A stretch of 64,000 bases of DNA from CAYUZU01 sp964448675 (GCA_964448675.1 CAYUZU010000004.1:62001-126000), one strand, 5' to 3'; positions 52,612 through 62,015 are shown, counted from the first letter of the stretch. The notes: a model not told the origin generated them from the sequence alone. Numbers and translations: made by a program.

Positions 52612-55600
52612 ATGAGCACCCGACAATCGCTTGACGGACATTGGGACTTTCTGCCTTTACCCCCTGGTGCGCCGGCGGCCAAGCGCGGCAGCGTGCCGCC
52701 GCCGGACTTCGAGGATATGCGGATTCGTGTTCCGGGCTACTGGAACCACTTCCCGCAGAACGTCGGCGGTGACTGGGGCGCGTACGATCACTATCGCTAT
52801 CCCGCTCACTGGCAGAATGCCGCTGCGGCGTGGTGTCGCCAGCGTTTCCAGTACGCGGCGCGCGATGCCGGGCCGGACGCCCGCACGCGACTCTGCTTTG
52901 ACGGCGTGGCGGGTACGACGACGGTTTGGCTCAACGGTCGGGAACTCGGCCGCAATGCCGACTTGTTCCTGCCGTTCTCGTTTGACGTGACGGCTGTGGT
53001 TCGCCGCGAGGACGAGAACGAGTTGCTGGTCCGCGTCGATCCACCCATTGTGCGCGATCAGCTCTGGCACGTGCCGCCGGGATCGTGGGTGGGCTGGCAC
53101 CTGCGCGGCATCTGGCAGTCGGTGTACCTGCAGACCGCGCCGGCGAACGCGATCGACGATGTCTTCTGTCAGCCGTCGGTGCGGCAGTCGCGGCTGACGG
53201 TTGAGGCGACGCTGGCGCTGCACGCGTCCGGTGACGGGCTCACGCTGCAGGCGGAGATTCTCGACAATGATCACCGCGTGCTCGATCTTGGGATACAAGC
53301 GGTTCCCGGTGGCGACAGCGCGCCTGTGTTGCACTTCACTGCCGACAAGCCGCCGCTGGCGCACTGGTCGCCCGAGAGTCCGCGCCTGTACCATGCCCGG
53401 GTGACGCTGCGCGCCGACGACCAGGTGGTTGACCAGCGCATCGTGCGTTTCGGCTTTCGCGAGCTCTGGATCGAGGGGACGCAGTTCAGACTCAACGGCG
53501 TGCCGTTGAAGCTCTTCGGCGACTCCTGGCATTACATGGGCGTCGCGCAGCAGAATCCCGCCTACGCGCGCACCTGGTACGACTTTGCACGGTCCTGCGG
53601 CGCCAACGTCATCCGCACGCACGCCATGCCCTTTCCGCCGTGCTACTTCGACGTCGCCGACGAGATGGGCATGTTGATCATCGACGAGTCCGCCATTTAC
53701 GGCTCGGCCGGCACGCTGGCCTATGACGAGCCTGCGTTCTGGGAGAACTGCCGTGATCACATCCGGCGGCTCGTGCGGCGCGACCGCAATCACCCGTCGA
53801 TCATTGCCTGGAGCGCGGTCAACGAGACGATCTGGCGCCGCGGTGACGTGATCTTCCCCGAATTGCTGAAGCTGGCGGACGTGGCGCGCGAGGCCGACCC
53901 GACCCGCATCGTCACCTTCGACGAGAACGACAGCGATATCGGCGGCGGTGCGCCGACCCACGGCGGGCACTATGGCACGCCCGAGCACTGGCGTCGCGTG
54001 TGGCAGCGCGACAAGCCGCTGATGGTGCACGAGTTCTCCTCGCTCTATCACGGCGGGCCGGACAACGTCTCGCACCTGGTCGACGAACAGGCTTACGCGG
54101 ACTATCACACGCGGCTGCGCGGCGCAGGCGAAGAGGCGGCCGACATGTTCCTGCGGCTGCGCAGCCTCGGCGCTGCGAGCATCACGCCGTGGAACCTGAA
54201 CTGGTATGCCCTGGAGCCGATTCCGCTGCAGAATACCGAAGATCTGCCGCCAGGTGTTACGGCGGGCGGACCGACCTTCGACCGCATCGGGCAGCGGGCG
54301 CTGACGCTTAACTACGGGTATGACCCCGACGCCGCCGGCTGGCGACCGAACGCGGCGCTCGAGCCGCTCGCGCTGTGCTACCGGAGACAGCGGTTCTTCC
54401 TGCCGCGTCGCCCGCGGCAGGGGTTCGGCGGGTGTGCATTGTCGTACGTCGCGGAGATCTGGAACGACGTCGGCCGGCCCGCCACGCTCGAGCTGGTCTT
54501 CACGCTGGAGCGCGGTGAGCAGCAAGTGCACAACGAGGTGTGGACGTTGCAGCTCAATCCGCTGGCGTCACGCCAGGTGACGCTGTCGATCGAGCTGCCC
54601 GTTGTTGATGCGCTGCAGACCCTCGGCGCGCGGCTCGAATTGCGCGAGCCGGGCGCGGCACAGCCGGTGCATTGCGAGTCGTGGCCGATCGACGCGCGTC
54701 CGGCGGCGCCGCTGGCGGCCGAGCCCGTGCGCCAGGCGTGGTTGGCGGGTGCAGGGGAGGCACCGCCCGCGGCACTCGGCGCGACCACGCCCGTCACCGG
54801 CGGTGGCCTGCCGTGCGAGCTGCTCGAGGACGCCGGGGCGACCCTGGTGCTGGCGGGATCGCATAGTGGGCGGCGTTATCGTGGCTGGTTCGAAGACGAC
54901 GGTGTTGATCAATGGATTCGCGCCGGCGGTCGACTGGTCGTGTTGCCCGGTGCACTTGATGACCAGGACACCTCTGCGCTCGCGCCGCTGCGGCGCAGCT
55001 GCAGTCACGCCTACGTCCGGGATGAAGCGAGCCCCTTGCTGGCCGACTTCACCAACGCGCACTTCCGTGACTGGCCCGCCGACGGCACACTCGCCACATA
55101 TGTCTTCCCGCGGCCGAGCACTGGTCCGGCCCTCTGCCCGCTCGACAGCGGCGACGCGTCGGAAGGGCTGGCGCTCACGCCGCTGGTCATCGTCCCCCAC
55201 GGCGACGGCCACGTCGTGCTCAGCGGCATGGACCTGCTCGCGCGGGCCACGGACACGCCGGCGGCCGCCGCGCTGCTCGAGCGCCTGATGCACAAGGAGT
55301 TGCCGCCGGCGCCGACGCGGCCGGTCTCTGTGGTGGCGCCGGCAGACAGTCGCTGGCCGGCATTGCTCGCGGAGGTTGGTGTCGACGCTGTCGCTGGCGG
55401 CGAAATCGTCGTTGCGGATGCCGCGGCGCCGACCAGCCTCAACGACCCACGGGTGACGCGTGATGCACTCGACCGGCTTTTCGACGCCGGTGGCACGCTG
55501 CTGCTCAACACGTTGACGCCGGAAACGGCTGCGGCATGGTCCCAGCGTCTTGGCGTTGCGCTGGAGCTGCACGATGAGCTGCGCTTCAATGTGGCCCGCA

Positions 55601-56562
55601 GCGGCGCCGATCCGGTCCTTCGCGGGCTCAACAACTTCGACTTCTGTTGGGTGCGCGGCGGCGAGAAACACCCGATTGCGCGGCACACGCTCTCGATGGA
55701 CGACAGTACTTGCCACACACTGGTGCAGACGGTCGCCACGCGCTGGGAGGACTACCAGGTCCTGCCCGAGCAATGCAAGGTCGCGGCGATGTACCGCCGG
55801 CTCGATGCGTTTGCGCAGCCCCGAGCCGTCGTGGTCGAAATACCGCGCGGCAAGGGGCGCATTCTCGTCAGTCAGTTGCTGCTGAGCGAAGCGCCGCGCC
55901 TGTTCCGCGACCGCGCGCGGCGCATCCTGTCGCGGTGGCTCGATGTGGCGGGGGCCCGGCGGCAGGCGGCGGTGCATCCGCTGGCGGCCCGCGCGCGGCG
56001 CAGCGTCAACGCGGACGGCTATATCCTGGACTGGCTCGTGCTCGGGCCGTTTCGTGACCCCCAGGGCCAGCCGATCGATCACGTCTTCGTGGACGAGGCG
56101 GACCTCCGGCCGGCGGCGGGGGCCGCGCAGGGCGGTTGCACCTGGCGGCGCGTGTTGTCGCCGCACGCGCAGGTCGATCTGCTTTCGGTGTTCGGCGAGC
56201 TGCCCGATGCGGACCACGTCGCGTACGCCGCGGTGTACGTCTACTCGCCGCGCGACCGGTCGATCCTGATCGACGAGCCGGACATGATTGGGTTGCTGGC
56301 CGGGGCGGACGGCAGCACGAAGATGCTGTTGAACGGCAAGCCGGTGGGGCGGTTCGACTTCGTGCGCGAGCTGGTCATTGACAGCGACCGGGTCGACGGG
56401 CTGCCACTGCGGCAGGGTTGGAACACGCTGGTGATCAAGCTGCACAACCCGTCGGGACGCTGGCGCTTCACCGCGCGGCTGATGACGGCGGCGGGCAATC
56501 CGGCCGGCGATCTGCAGTACACCCGCGACGCGGACGCGGCGGCAGGCCCGACGAAAACGTAG
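52612..56562 (+). CDS. Large glycoside hydrolase family 2 protein
   Basis: A 1316-residue enzyme of the beta-galactosidase/glucuronidase/mannosidase family. The N-terminal sugar-binding jelly-roll is at about 30-190 (V-P-G-Y-W-N-H, V-W-L-N-G-R-E-L-G, L-R-G-I-W-Q-S-V), an Ig-like domain at 190-295, and the TIM barrel from about 300 (N-V-I-R-T-H-A-M-P-F-P, I-I-D-E-S). The acid/base is Glu405 in A-V-N-E-T-I-W and the likely nucleophile Glu474 in M-V-H-E-F-S-S. It is about 300-700 residues longer than usual GH2 enzymes, with further beta domains and a region resembling a Rossmann-like fold near 900-1000. No signal peptide. ATG 52612 is preceded by AGGA. Confidence 0.88.
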   Translation: MSTRQSLDGHWDFLPLPPGAPAAKRGSVPPPDFEDMRIRVPGYWNHFPQNVGGDWGAYDHYRYPAHWQNAAAAWCRQRFQYAARDAGPDARTRLCFDGVAGTTTVWLNGRELGRNADLFLPFSFDVTAVVRREDENELLVRVDPPIVRDQLWHVPPGSWVGWHLRGIWQSVYLQTAPANAIDDVFCQPSVRQSRLTVEATLALHASGDGLTLQAEILDNDHRVLDLGIQAVPGGDSAPVLHFTADKPPLAHWSPESPRLYHARVTLRADDQVVDQRIVRFGFRELWIEGTQFRLNGVPLKLFGDSWHYMGVAQQNPAYARTWYDFARSCGANVIRTHAMPFPPCYFDVADEMGMLIIDESAIYGSAGTLAYDEPAFWENCRDHIRRLVRRDRNHPSIIAWSAVNETIWRRGDVIFPELLKLADVAREADPTRIVTFDENDSDIGGGAPTHGGHYGTPEHWRRVWQRDKPLMVHEFSSLYHGGPDNVSHLVDEQAYADYHTRLRGAGEEAADMFLRLRSLGAASITPWNLNWYALEPIPLQNTEDLPPGVTAGGPTFDRIGQRALTLNYGYDPDAAGWRPNAALEPLALCYRRQRFFLPRRPRQGFGGCALSYVAEIWNDVGRPATLELVFTLERGEQQVHNEVWTLQLNPLASRQVTLSIELPVVDALQTLGARLELREPGAAQPVHCESWPIDARPAAPLAAEPVRQAWLAGAGEAPPAALGATTPVTGGGLPCELLEDAGATLVLAGSHSGRRYRGWFEDDGVDQWIRAGGRLVVLPGALDDQDTSALAPLRRSCSHAYVRDEASPLLADFTNAHFRDWPADGTLATYVFPRPSTGPALCPLDSGDASEGLALTPLVIVPHGDGHVVLSGMDLLARATDTPAAAALLERLMHKELPPAPTRPVSVVAPADSRWPALLAEVGVDAVAGGEIVVADAAAPTSLNDPRVTRDALDRLFDAGGTLLLNTLTPETAAAWSQRLGVALELHDELRFNVARSGADPVLRGLNNFDFCWVRGGEKHPIARHTLSMDDSTCHTLVQTVATRWEDYQVLPEQCKVAAMYRRLDAFAQPRAVVVEIPRGKGRILVSQLLLSEAPRLFRDRARRILSRWLDVAGARRQAAVHPLAARARRSVNADGYILDWLVLGPFRDPQGQPIDHVFVDEADLRPAAGAAQGGCTWRRVLSPHAQVDLLSVFGELPDADHVAYAAVYVYSPRDRSILIDEPDMIGLLAGADGSTKMLLNGKPVGRFDFVRELVIDSDRVDGLPLRQGWNTLVIKLHNPSGRWRFTARLMTAAGNPAGDLQYTRDADAAAGPTKT

Positions 56563-56567
56563 AGGCG

Positions 56568-58832
56568 CTACGGACGGCGGTTCCGCGGCGCGGCGAGGCC
56601 GTCGAACGGAACCTCGACTTCGAGCAGCCCCATGTCGACCACGACCAGCTTCTTCGTGGCGACCACCCGCACGACGCGCCCCTCCCGGTGGAAGCGCTGC
56701 ACGTAGACCGCATCGCCGGGATTGAGCGCCATGACCTGCTCCGCACGCAGCGGTGGCAGCTTCGGCCGCGGCGGCGGGGTCGTCGTGCCGCCACCCTTGT
56801 GTCCCGGCTGCTTGTCCGGCTTCTGCTTGGGCGGTTGTTGCACGGCCGGTCGCGGCGGCTTTCTGGTACGTGGCTTGGTCGCAACCGCGGCCGGCGCCGC
56901 GGGGGCCGGACGCGGCGGCGGGGGCGGCGTCTGCGGCGGCAGCACGTCACCCAGCGGCACCTCGACCGAGAAGGCCCCGACATCCACCTCGGCCCGGTGC
57001 TGGTCGAGACGCATGCGCACGATGCGCCCGTCGCGATCGAAGTTCCGTACGCGCACCGCGTCGCCGGTTTGCAGGTGGACGACGCGCTGTACCCACTGCT
57101 GAAAGTCCGCCTGCTGGCGTTCGAGCAGGGTGCGGGCGGCGTCGGCCTCTCCCTGCAGCCGATCGGCTTCGCGCTTGGCGGTCTCGGCGTCCTTGCGGGC
57201 CTGCTCTGCCTGCCGCTTGACATGACGCGTGCCCTCGAGCGCCGAATGCAGGGCCCGGGCCTTGCGCGACAGGTTGCGGTGCGCCGCACTGACCAGCCGC
57301 CGCGGCATGCCGAGCCGACTGGCGATCTTGATCGCGTTGCTGGCCCCGGGTTCGCCGAGCGTAAGGTGGTACGTCGGCTTCAGCGTCTGCGTATCGAATT
57401 CGACACACGCGTTCTCGGCACCCTGGCGCGTCAGCGCGAAGCCCTTCAGCGCCCCGAGGTGCGTCGTGACGATGCAGCGGCACTGCAGTCGCAACAACTC
57501 ATCGAGCATCGCGCGGCCGAGCGCGGCGCCCTCGTCCGGATCCGTCCCGGCTCCGAGCTCGTCGATCAGCAGCAAGCCGCGCGGATTGGCGTGGCGCAGC
57601 ATGTCGAGCTGCCGCGTGAGGTGCGCGCTGAAGGTGCTCAGCGATTGCTGCATGCTCTGCTCGTCGCCGACGTCGATGAGTACGTTGCTGAAGACGCCGA
57701 AGTCCGACCCCGGCGCGACCGGCACGGGTACCCCCGCCTGCACCATCAGGCTCAGCAACCCGACGGTCTTGAGCGTGACCGTCTTGCCGCCGGTGTTCGG
57801 CCCGGTGACGATCAGCAGCAGGAAGTCGACGCCGAGGCGGTAATCAATGGGGACGATCTTCTCGGTTTCGGCGCCGGCCGCGCGGCGCTGGCGTTCGCGC
57901 TCGACCAGGAGTGGGTGATAGGCGTCGCGCACGCTCAGCGTGCATTCGTCGTTGATCTGCGGGCAGCGCGCGTCGAACTCGCGCGCGAACCGCACCTTGG
58001 CCATGATCAGGTCGACGACGGCCAGCGTGTCGAGCGTCTTGTGAATCTCGCGCGCGTTGAGGTGCACTTCGTGCGCCAGCTCCCACAACAGCCGGCCGAT
58101 CTCCTCCTGTTCCTCGCTCACCAGGTTCGAGATCTCGTTGTTCAGCTCCACCACGGCCGCCGGCTCGACATACACCGTCGCACCGCTGTCGGACGTGCGA
58201 TGGATGATCCCCGGCAGCCGCCCGCGATACTCGGTGCGCAGCGGCAGCACCAGCCGGTCGCCGTGAAACGTGTGGTTCGTGAACTGGAGCAGGCGGCGGA
58301 CGTCCGGCTCGCGCAGCAGCCGGGCCACGGTCTCGGTGATCTTGCCGCGGGCGGCGCTGATCTCGCCACGAATGCGGCGCAGCTTGGGGCTGGCGTCGTC
58401 GCGCACCTGCCCGCGCTCGTCGATGACGCGGTGGATCCGCTCGGCGATGGTGCCGAAGTCCCCGATGCGCCCCGCCAGGTGCCGCAGCTCGGCCAGGTCC
58501 GCGGGCAGGTCGAGCAGGTAGCGGCTCACGTCGTGCGTCCCGGCCAGCGTGCGCCCCACCGCCGCCATCTCCTCCACGGTGACCCGCAGCGGCGGCCCGC
58601 AGCGATGAACGATTTCGCGGACGTCGCTGATGCCCCCGAACGGCGGTGCCCCGCGCTCCTCGATCAGCCGCTGCATCTCGCTGACCTGCGTCAGCCAGCG
58701 CCGCACCAGGGCCACCCGCGCCACCGGGTGGATATTGGCCGCCAGCGACCGCCCCAGCCCGCTCTGGGCGTAACGGGCGACGATTTCACGGATCCGGTAG
58801 AAGTCGAGGCACTCGAGTGAATGTTCGTCCAT
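56568..58832 (-). CDS. MutS2-family ATPase without a Smr domain
   Basis: A 754-residue MutS2 protein (DNA-structure and ribosome-collision factor family). Residues 1-300 form the helical core, followed by the ABC-type ATPase domain: V-T-G-P-N-T-G-G-K-T-V-T-L-K (Walker A), S-T-F-S-A-H-L, L-L-I-D-E-L-G-A-G-T-D-P (Walker B) and C-I-V-T-T-H-L (switch His). The coiled-coil clamp follows at about 500-580. The usual C-terminal Smr nuclease domain is absent; instead two KOW-like modules (G-D-A-V-R-V-R-N-F-D-R-D-G and G-D-A-V-Y-V-Q-R-F-H-R-E-G) flank a Pro/Lys-rich linker. ATG 58832 is chosen because the conserved N-terminus starts there. Confidence 0.9.
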   Translation of the reverse strand: MDEHSLECLDFYRIREIVARYAQSGLGRSLAANIHPVARVALVRRWLTQVSEMQRLIEERGAPPFGGISDVREIVHRCGPPLRVTVEEMAAVGRTLAGTHDVSRYLLDLPADLAELRHLAGRIGDFGTIAERIHRVIDERGQVRDDASPKLRRIRGEISAARGKITETVARLLREPDVRRLLQFTNHTFHGDRLVLPLRTEYRGRLPGIIHRTSDSGATVYVEPAAVVELNNEISNLVSEEQEEIGRLLWELAHEVHLNAREIHKTLDTLAVVDLIMAKVRFAREFDARCPQINDECTLSVRDAYHPLLVERERQRRAAGAETEKIVPIDYRLGVDFLLLIVTGPNTGGKTVTLKTVGLLSLMVQAGVPVPVAPGSDFGVFSNVLIDVGDEQSMQQSLSTFSAHLTRQLDMLRHANPRGLLLIDELGAGTDPDEGAALGRAMLDELLRLQCRCIVTTHLGALKGFALTRQGAENACVEFDTQTLKPTYHLTLGEPGASNAIKIASRLGMPRRLVSAAHRNLSRKARALHSALEGTRHVKRQAEQARKDAETAKREADRLQGEADAARTLLERQQADFQQWVQRVVHLQTGDAVRVRNFDRDGRIVRMRLDQHRAEVDVGAFSVEVPLGDVLPPQTPPPPPRPAPAAPAAVATKPRTRKPPRPAVQQPPKQKPDKQPGHKGGGTTTPPPRPKLPPLRAEQVMALNPGDAVYVQRFHREGRVVRVVATKKLVVVDMGLLEVEVPFDGLAAPRNRRP

Positions 58833-58926
58833 GTTTCGATTGCACCGGGAGCCACGGCAGAGCAGAATAACGGGCCGCGGCGACGGCCGATGTACCGCCA
58901 CCGCGCGGCAACAGAACCTCTAGAAT

Positions 58927-59928
58927 ATGCGAAAGCACCCGCAAGGTACAAGCATCGTATGGGGGGTCGCCCTGCTGCTCGGCTGGTCTGCCGCCCCCGG
59001 CGTCCGCGCTGCCGACCCGTCGCCCCGGCTCGACCGCAACGCCGCGACCCAGCCGACTACGATCCCCGCCCGCGCTGCGCGCCGACCTACCACCCGGCCC
59101 GCCCCCGATCCGGCGCAACGCGATTTCCGGACCGCGCTCGAGCAGATCCGCCGCACGCTCACCCGTGGCTGTGCCGCCACCGCGCTGGTGCAGCTCGAGG
59201 CCGCCCGGGAGCGCTTCGGCCGGCAGCCGGCGCTCCACCTGCTCTCGGCCCAGGCGCTGTTCGAACTGGACCATGTTCTCGGAGCCGCGTCGTTGCGGAC
59301 CATCCCCGGCGGGCGCAGCGGTCAGTTCGCGGACGGCGTCCTGCTCGTCGAGCCCCGGGGCACGGGCGATCGCTTCCTCTGCTGCGGGCCGGACGCGGCG
59401 TTGTACCACCTGCGACGGGCGCTGGATGGCGGCGTGGACGAGCCGGCGGCCCACGTCCTGCACGCCCGCATCTGGGCCCGCCTGGGGCATCCGTGTACCG
59501 GCCTGCGCATCCTGCAGGATCGCGAGGCCCTGCTGTTGCCCGGGGCTGGCCACGACGTGCTGACCGCGTATGTGGACCTGGCCCGTGAAGCCGGTGCGCT
59601 GCGCGATTATCTGCGTTACCAGCGGCGGCTGGCGGAATCGGAGCGCACCGAGCGCGACGAAGTGCTGGCACGCGCGTGTCGGACCGTGGCGGAGATGTAC
59701 GGTCAACGCGGCGACGCGCGCCTGTATATGGAATGGTTGCATCGCGCGCTCGATTACCGGCCGGACGACGCCGCGGTGTTAATGGCCCTGGCGGACACGG
59801 AGTGGAACGCGGGGCAGGTGGACCGGGCCCGCGGGCACTATCGCCGGCTTTTGCGGCTGGTGCCACGTCACGCCGAGCGGACCCGCATTCTGGAGCGTCT
59901 GGCGGGGGTTTCTCCGGACGAGCGGTGA
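58927..59928 (+). CDS. Exported TPR-repeat protein, function unknown
   Basis: A 333-residue protein with a signal peptide (I-V-W-G-V-A-L-L-L-G-W-S ... R-A-A-D), an Arg/Thr/Pro-rich linker at about 35-65, and helical TPR-like repeats over the rest (A-L-H-L-L-S-A-Q-A-L-F-E-L, A-A-V-L-M-A-L-A-D-T-E-W-N-A-G, A-R-G-H-Y-R-R-L-L-R). It probably mediates protein-protein contacts in the periplasm. It is divergent from mutS2 across 94 bases and may be followed in the same transcript by the small acidic lipoprotein. Confidence 0.75.
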   Translation: MRKHPQGTSIVWGVALLLGWSAAPGVRAADPSPRLDRNAATQPTTIPARAARRPTTRPAPDPAQRDFRTALEQIRRTLTRGCAATALVQLEAARERFGRQPALHLLSAQALFELDHVLGAASLRTIPGGRSGQFADGVLLVEPRGTGDRFLCCGPDAALYHLRRALDGGVDEPAAHVLHARIWARLGHPCTGLRILQDREALLLPGAGHDVLTAYVDLAREAGALRDYLRYQRRLAESERTERDEVLARACRTVAEMYGQRGDARLYMEWLHRALDYRPDDAAVLMALADTEWNAGQVDRARGHYRRLLRLVPRHAERTRILERLAGVSPDER

Positions 59929-60003
59929 TTGCGGCCAACGTTGGCGCCCGGCGACTGTCCTGGTTGGCGGGGGTTGGCGGGGGTGGTGACAAGGAGGGTC
60001 GCG

Positions 60004-60225
60004 ATGATGCGATCGATGCGGACGTGGAAGCGGTCGCTGCTGACGCTGGCGGTGGGTGGCTGGACGCTGCTGAGCGTGTCCTGTAACCCCGGCTGGCTGG
60101 ACGCGGTGATCGACATCGAGGACGACTGGTTCGAGGACATCGAGTTCTTCGACGACGACTGTCGTCGCTGTGACGCGGATTTCTGGTGGGACGGCTGGGG
60201 GCTCGAGATTTACTACGACGATTAG
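60004..60225 (+). CDS. Small acidic lipoprotein-like protein
   Basis: A 73-residue protein with a hydrophobic leader (L-L-T-L-A-V-G-G-W-T-L-L-S-V-S-C) whose Cys near residue 27 fits a loose lipobox. The mature part is extremely acidic and rich in Asp and Trp (I-E-D-D-W-F-E-D-I-E-F-F-D-D-D, then F-W-W-D-G-W), with a C-R-R-C pair. ATG 60004 is preceded by AAGGAGGG. No family recognised. It lies 75 bases after the TPR gene and just before a terminator. Confidence 0.62.
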   Translation: MMRSMRTWKRSLLTLAVGGWTLLSVSCNPGWLDAVIDIEDDWFEDIEFFDDDCRRCDADFWWDGWGLEIYYDD

Positions 60226-60325
60226 CGTGCGGCCCACGGGCCAGTAAAGACGCAGGCAACACGCCGTGATGCCTGCCGGTTCCGGACCCGGCGGCGTCGG
60301 TGGTATCGGGTTATGCGGACAGCAG

Positions 60326-60358
60326 CGCAGGCGTGAGATTTCGCGCCTGCGTTTTTTT
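60326..60358 (+). terminator. Rho-independent terminator upstream of the first flagellin
   Basis: CGCAGGCG (60326-60333) and CGCCTGCG (60344-60351) form a perfect 8-bp stem with a 10-base loop, followed by seven T residues. It separates the lipoprotein gene from the flagellin genes. Confidence 0.85.
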
Positions 60359-60400
60359 GCTTTCGGCGTCATGCGTTTTGAAACCTTGGAGTTGGTTACT
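60355..60400 (+). promoter_or_regulatory. Flagellin 1 leader block shared with flagellin 2
   Basis: The stretch beginning TTTTGCTT about 81 bases before the ATG continues GGCGT, GCGTTT, GAAAC, CTTGG and GTTGG. The same elements in the same order precede flagellin 2 (62016-62060). A conserved block at a fixed distance is likely to be the promoter or a 5' regulatory leader; the sigma class cannot be assigned. Confidence 0.5.
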
Positions 60401-60435
60401 CGCCGCGAAGTGCTGACTGCAAGGAGACGAAGACC

Positions 60436-61842
60436 ATGGCGATCACAGTGAATTCCACAAACTCGCTCTCGCTGCTGAACATCCTGAACAAGACACAGAC
60501 ACGTCAGACAAAAGTCCTCGAGCAGATGTCCACGGGCAACATGATCAACCGTGGCGCTGACAATCCGGCCGGCATGCTGGCCCTGACAAAGCTCGACGGC
60601 GAGATCATCGCTGTCAACGCAGGCATCACCAACAATCAGCGCACCGATGCCGTCCTGGGGGTCGCCGACAACGCACTCAACGAAATTGGCAACCTGGTCG
60701 ACGAAATCCAGCGTCTCGCCAATGAGACCGCCAACGACGCCGCCCTCACCGCCGACGAAATCTCCGCCAACCAGGCCCAGATTGACGACGCCCTGTCATC
60801 CATCGATCGAATCGTCGCGAATACGAACTTCAACGGGCGGAAGCTGCTCGACGGGTCGCTGGGGATCCGCTCGGAGATCAGCGGTGCGGCCGACTCCCTG
60901 ACGGACATTCGGGTCTATAGTCGCGAGGCCGGCAACAGCAACGTGACGGTGGAAGTGACGCATGTCACGGCCGCGTCGAGCGCGCGGGCGGCCAGCGTCA
61001 TGTCCACCAGTGCGACGGAAGATACGACGTTTACCGTCCAGGGCAACCTGGGGACGGCGGTCATCGAGGCCCTCTCGACGGAAAATGTCTCGTCGGTTGC
61101 GGCCAAGATCAACTCCGCCAAGGCCCAGACGGGCGTCTCGGCCGTGATGGCCGGTAACTTCATGCACCTGTACAGCGTCGAGAAGGGCGCTGAGCAGTTC
61201 GTCCGCACGACGGTGATCGACGGTGATGCCGTCAACGTGACCGAGAAGAACGACACCGGTGCCGACGCGGTCGTGACCGTCAATGGTCAGGCGACGGCGG
61301 TCGACGGCGAGCATGTCACCTACAACGGCAACGGCGTCAGCATGGCGTTCGAGCTCGGCTCACTGGCGGCCGGCAGCACGGTGGGGGTGCGGGTCATCGG
61401 CGACGCGAACGGGACCAGTGGCGCCACATTCCAGCTCGGCACGAACGAGTTCACGCGGGCCACGATCGGCGTCGGCGGCATGTACACGCACCAACTCGGG
61501 AATCGCACCGACGGCTACCTGGCATCGCTCCGCAGCGGTGGTGCCAACTCGCTGCTCAACGACGCGGCCCAGGCCGGCAAGATCGCCCGCAAGGCCGCGC
61601 TGCAGGTCTCGACGCTCCAGGGCCGCATCGGTGGTTTCCAGAAGTTCCAGGTGCGCACGTCGCTGAACTCGCTCAACGACAACCTGGAAGGTCTGCAGAA
61701 GGCCCGCGGCGTGATCAACGACGTCGACTTTGCCAAGGCCAGCTCGGACCTCAACCGTGAGAACATCCTGATGCAGTCGGGCATGTCGCTGCTGGGTCTG
61801 GCCAACCAGCAGGCGGCCCAGGTGCTGCAGCTGCTCGGCTAA
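60436..61842 (+). CDS. fliC: Flagellin, copy 1
   Basis: A 468-residue flagellin, the subunit of the flagellar filament. The conserved N-terminal D0/D1 helices (S-L-L-N-I-L-N-K-T, M-S-T-G-N-M-I-N-R-G-A-D-N-P-A-G, and I-V-A-N-T-N-F-N-G-R-K-L-L-D) and C-terminal helices (S-D-L-N-R-E-N-I-L, then L-A-N-Q-Q-A-A-Q-V-L-Q-L-L-G) are present; the central region is variable. It is exported by the flagellar type III apparatus, not by a signal peptide. AAGGAGACG precedes the ATG. Copy 2 follows 251 bases downstream on the same strand, and the two proteins have identical length. Confidence 0.96.
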   Translation: MAITVNSTNSLSLLNILNKTQTRQTKVLEQMSTGNMINRGADNPAGMLALTKLDGEIIAVNAGITNNQRTDAVLGVADNALNEIGNLVDEIQRLANETANDAALTADEISANQAQIDDALSSIDRIVANTNFNGRKLLDGSLGIRSEISGAADSLTDIRVYSREAGNSNVTVEVTHVTAASSARAASVMSTSATEDTTFTVQGNLGTAVIEALSTENVSSVAAKINSAKAQTGVSAVMAGNFMHLYSVEKGAEQFVRTTVIDGDAVNVTEKNDTGADAVVTVNGQATAVDGEHVTYNGNGVSMAFELGSLAAGSTVGVRVIGDANGTSGATFQLGTNEFTRATIGVGGMYTHQLGNRTDGYLASLRSGGANSLLNDAAQAGKIARKAALQVSTLQGRIGGFQKFQVRTSLNSLNDNLEGLQKARGVINDVDFAKASSDLNRENILMQSGMSLLGLANQQAAQVLQLLG

Positions 61843-61878
61843 CGAGCCAGCACTTCGACTCTGTCGAACGCTTTGGTG

Positions 61879-61913
61879 CCAGGTCACACGCGCCGGCTGC
61901 GCGTGTGGCCTGG
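61879..61913 (+). terminator. Strong hairpin after flagellin 1
   Basis: CCAGGTCACACGCGC (61879-61893) pairs with GCGCGTGTGGCCTGG (61899-61913), 15 base pairs with one G-U, around a 5-base loop. TCTTGCG follows rather than a long T-run. It lies 36 bases after the stop and may end the transcript or protect its 3' end. Confidence 0.6.
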
Positions 61914-62015
61914 TCTTGCGCGCGCTTGACGCGTCGGCGCCGCCCGGGGCTTAGGCCGGCGCGTTTATGTGGCTTCGCACGGGGGTCGGGGGATTTTGGC
62001 GATTTTTTTTGGCGC

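Noticed and set aside
34921..56562. Polysaccharide utilisation locus of the SusCD type
   Set aside because: No TonB-dependent receptor or SusD-like lipoprotein is present; uptake here relies on ABC and OPT transporters.
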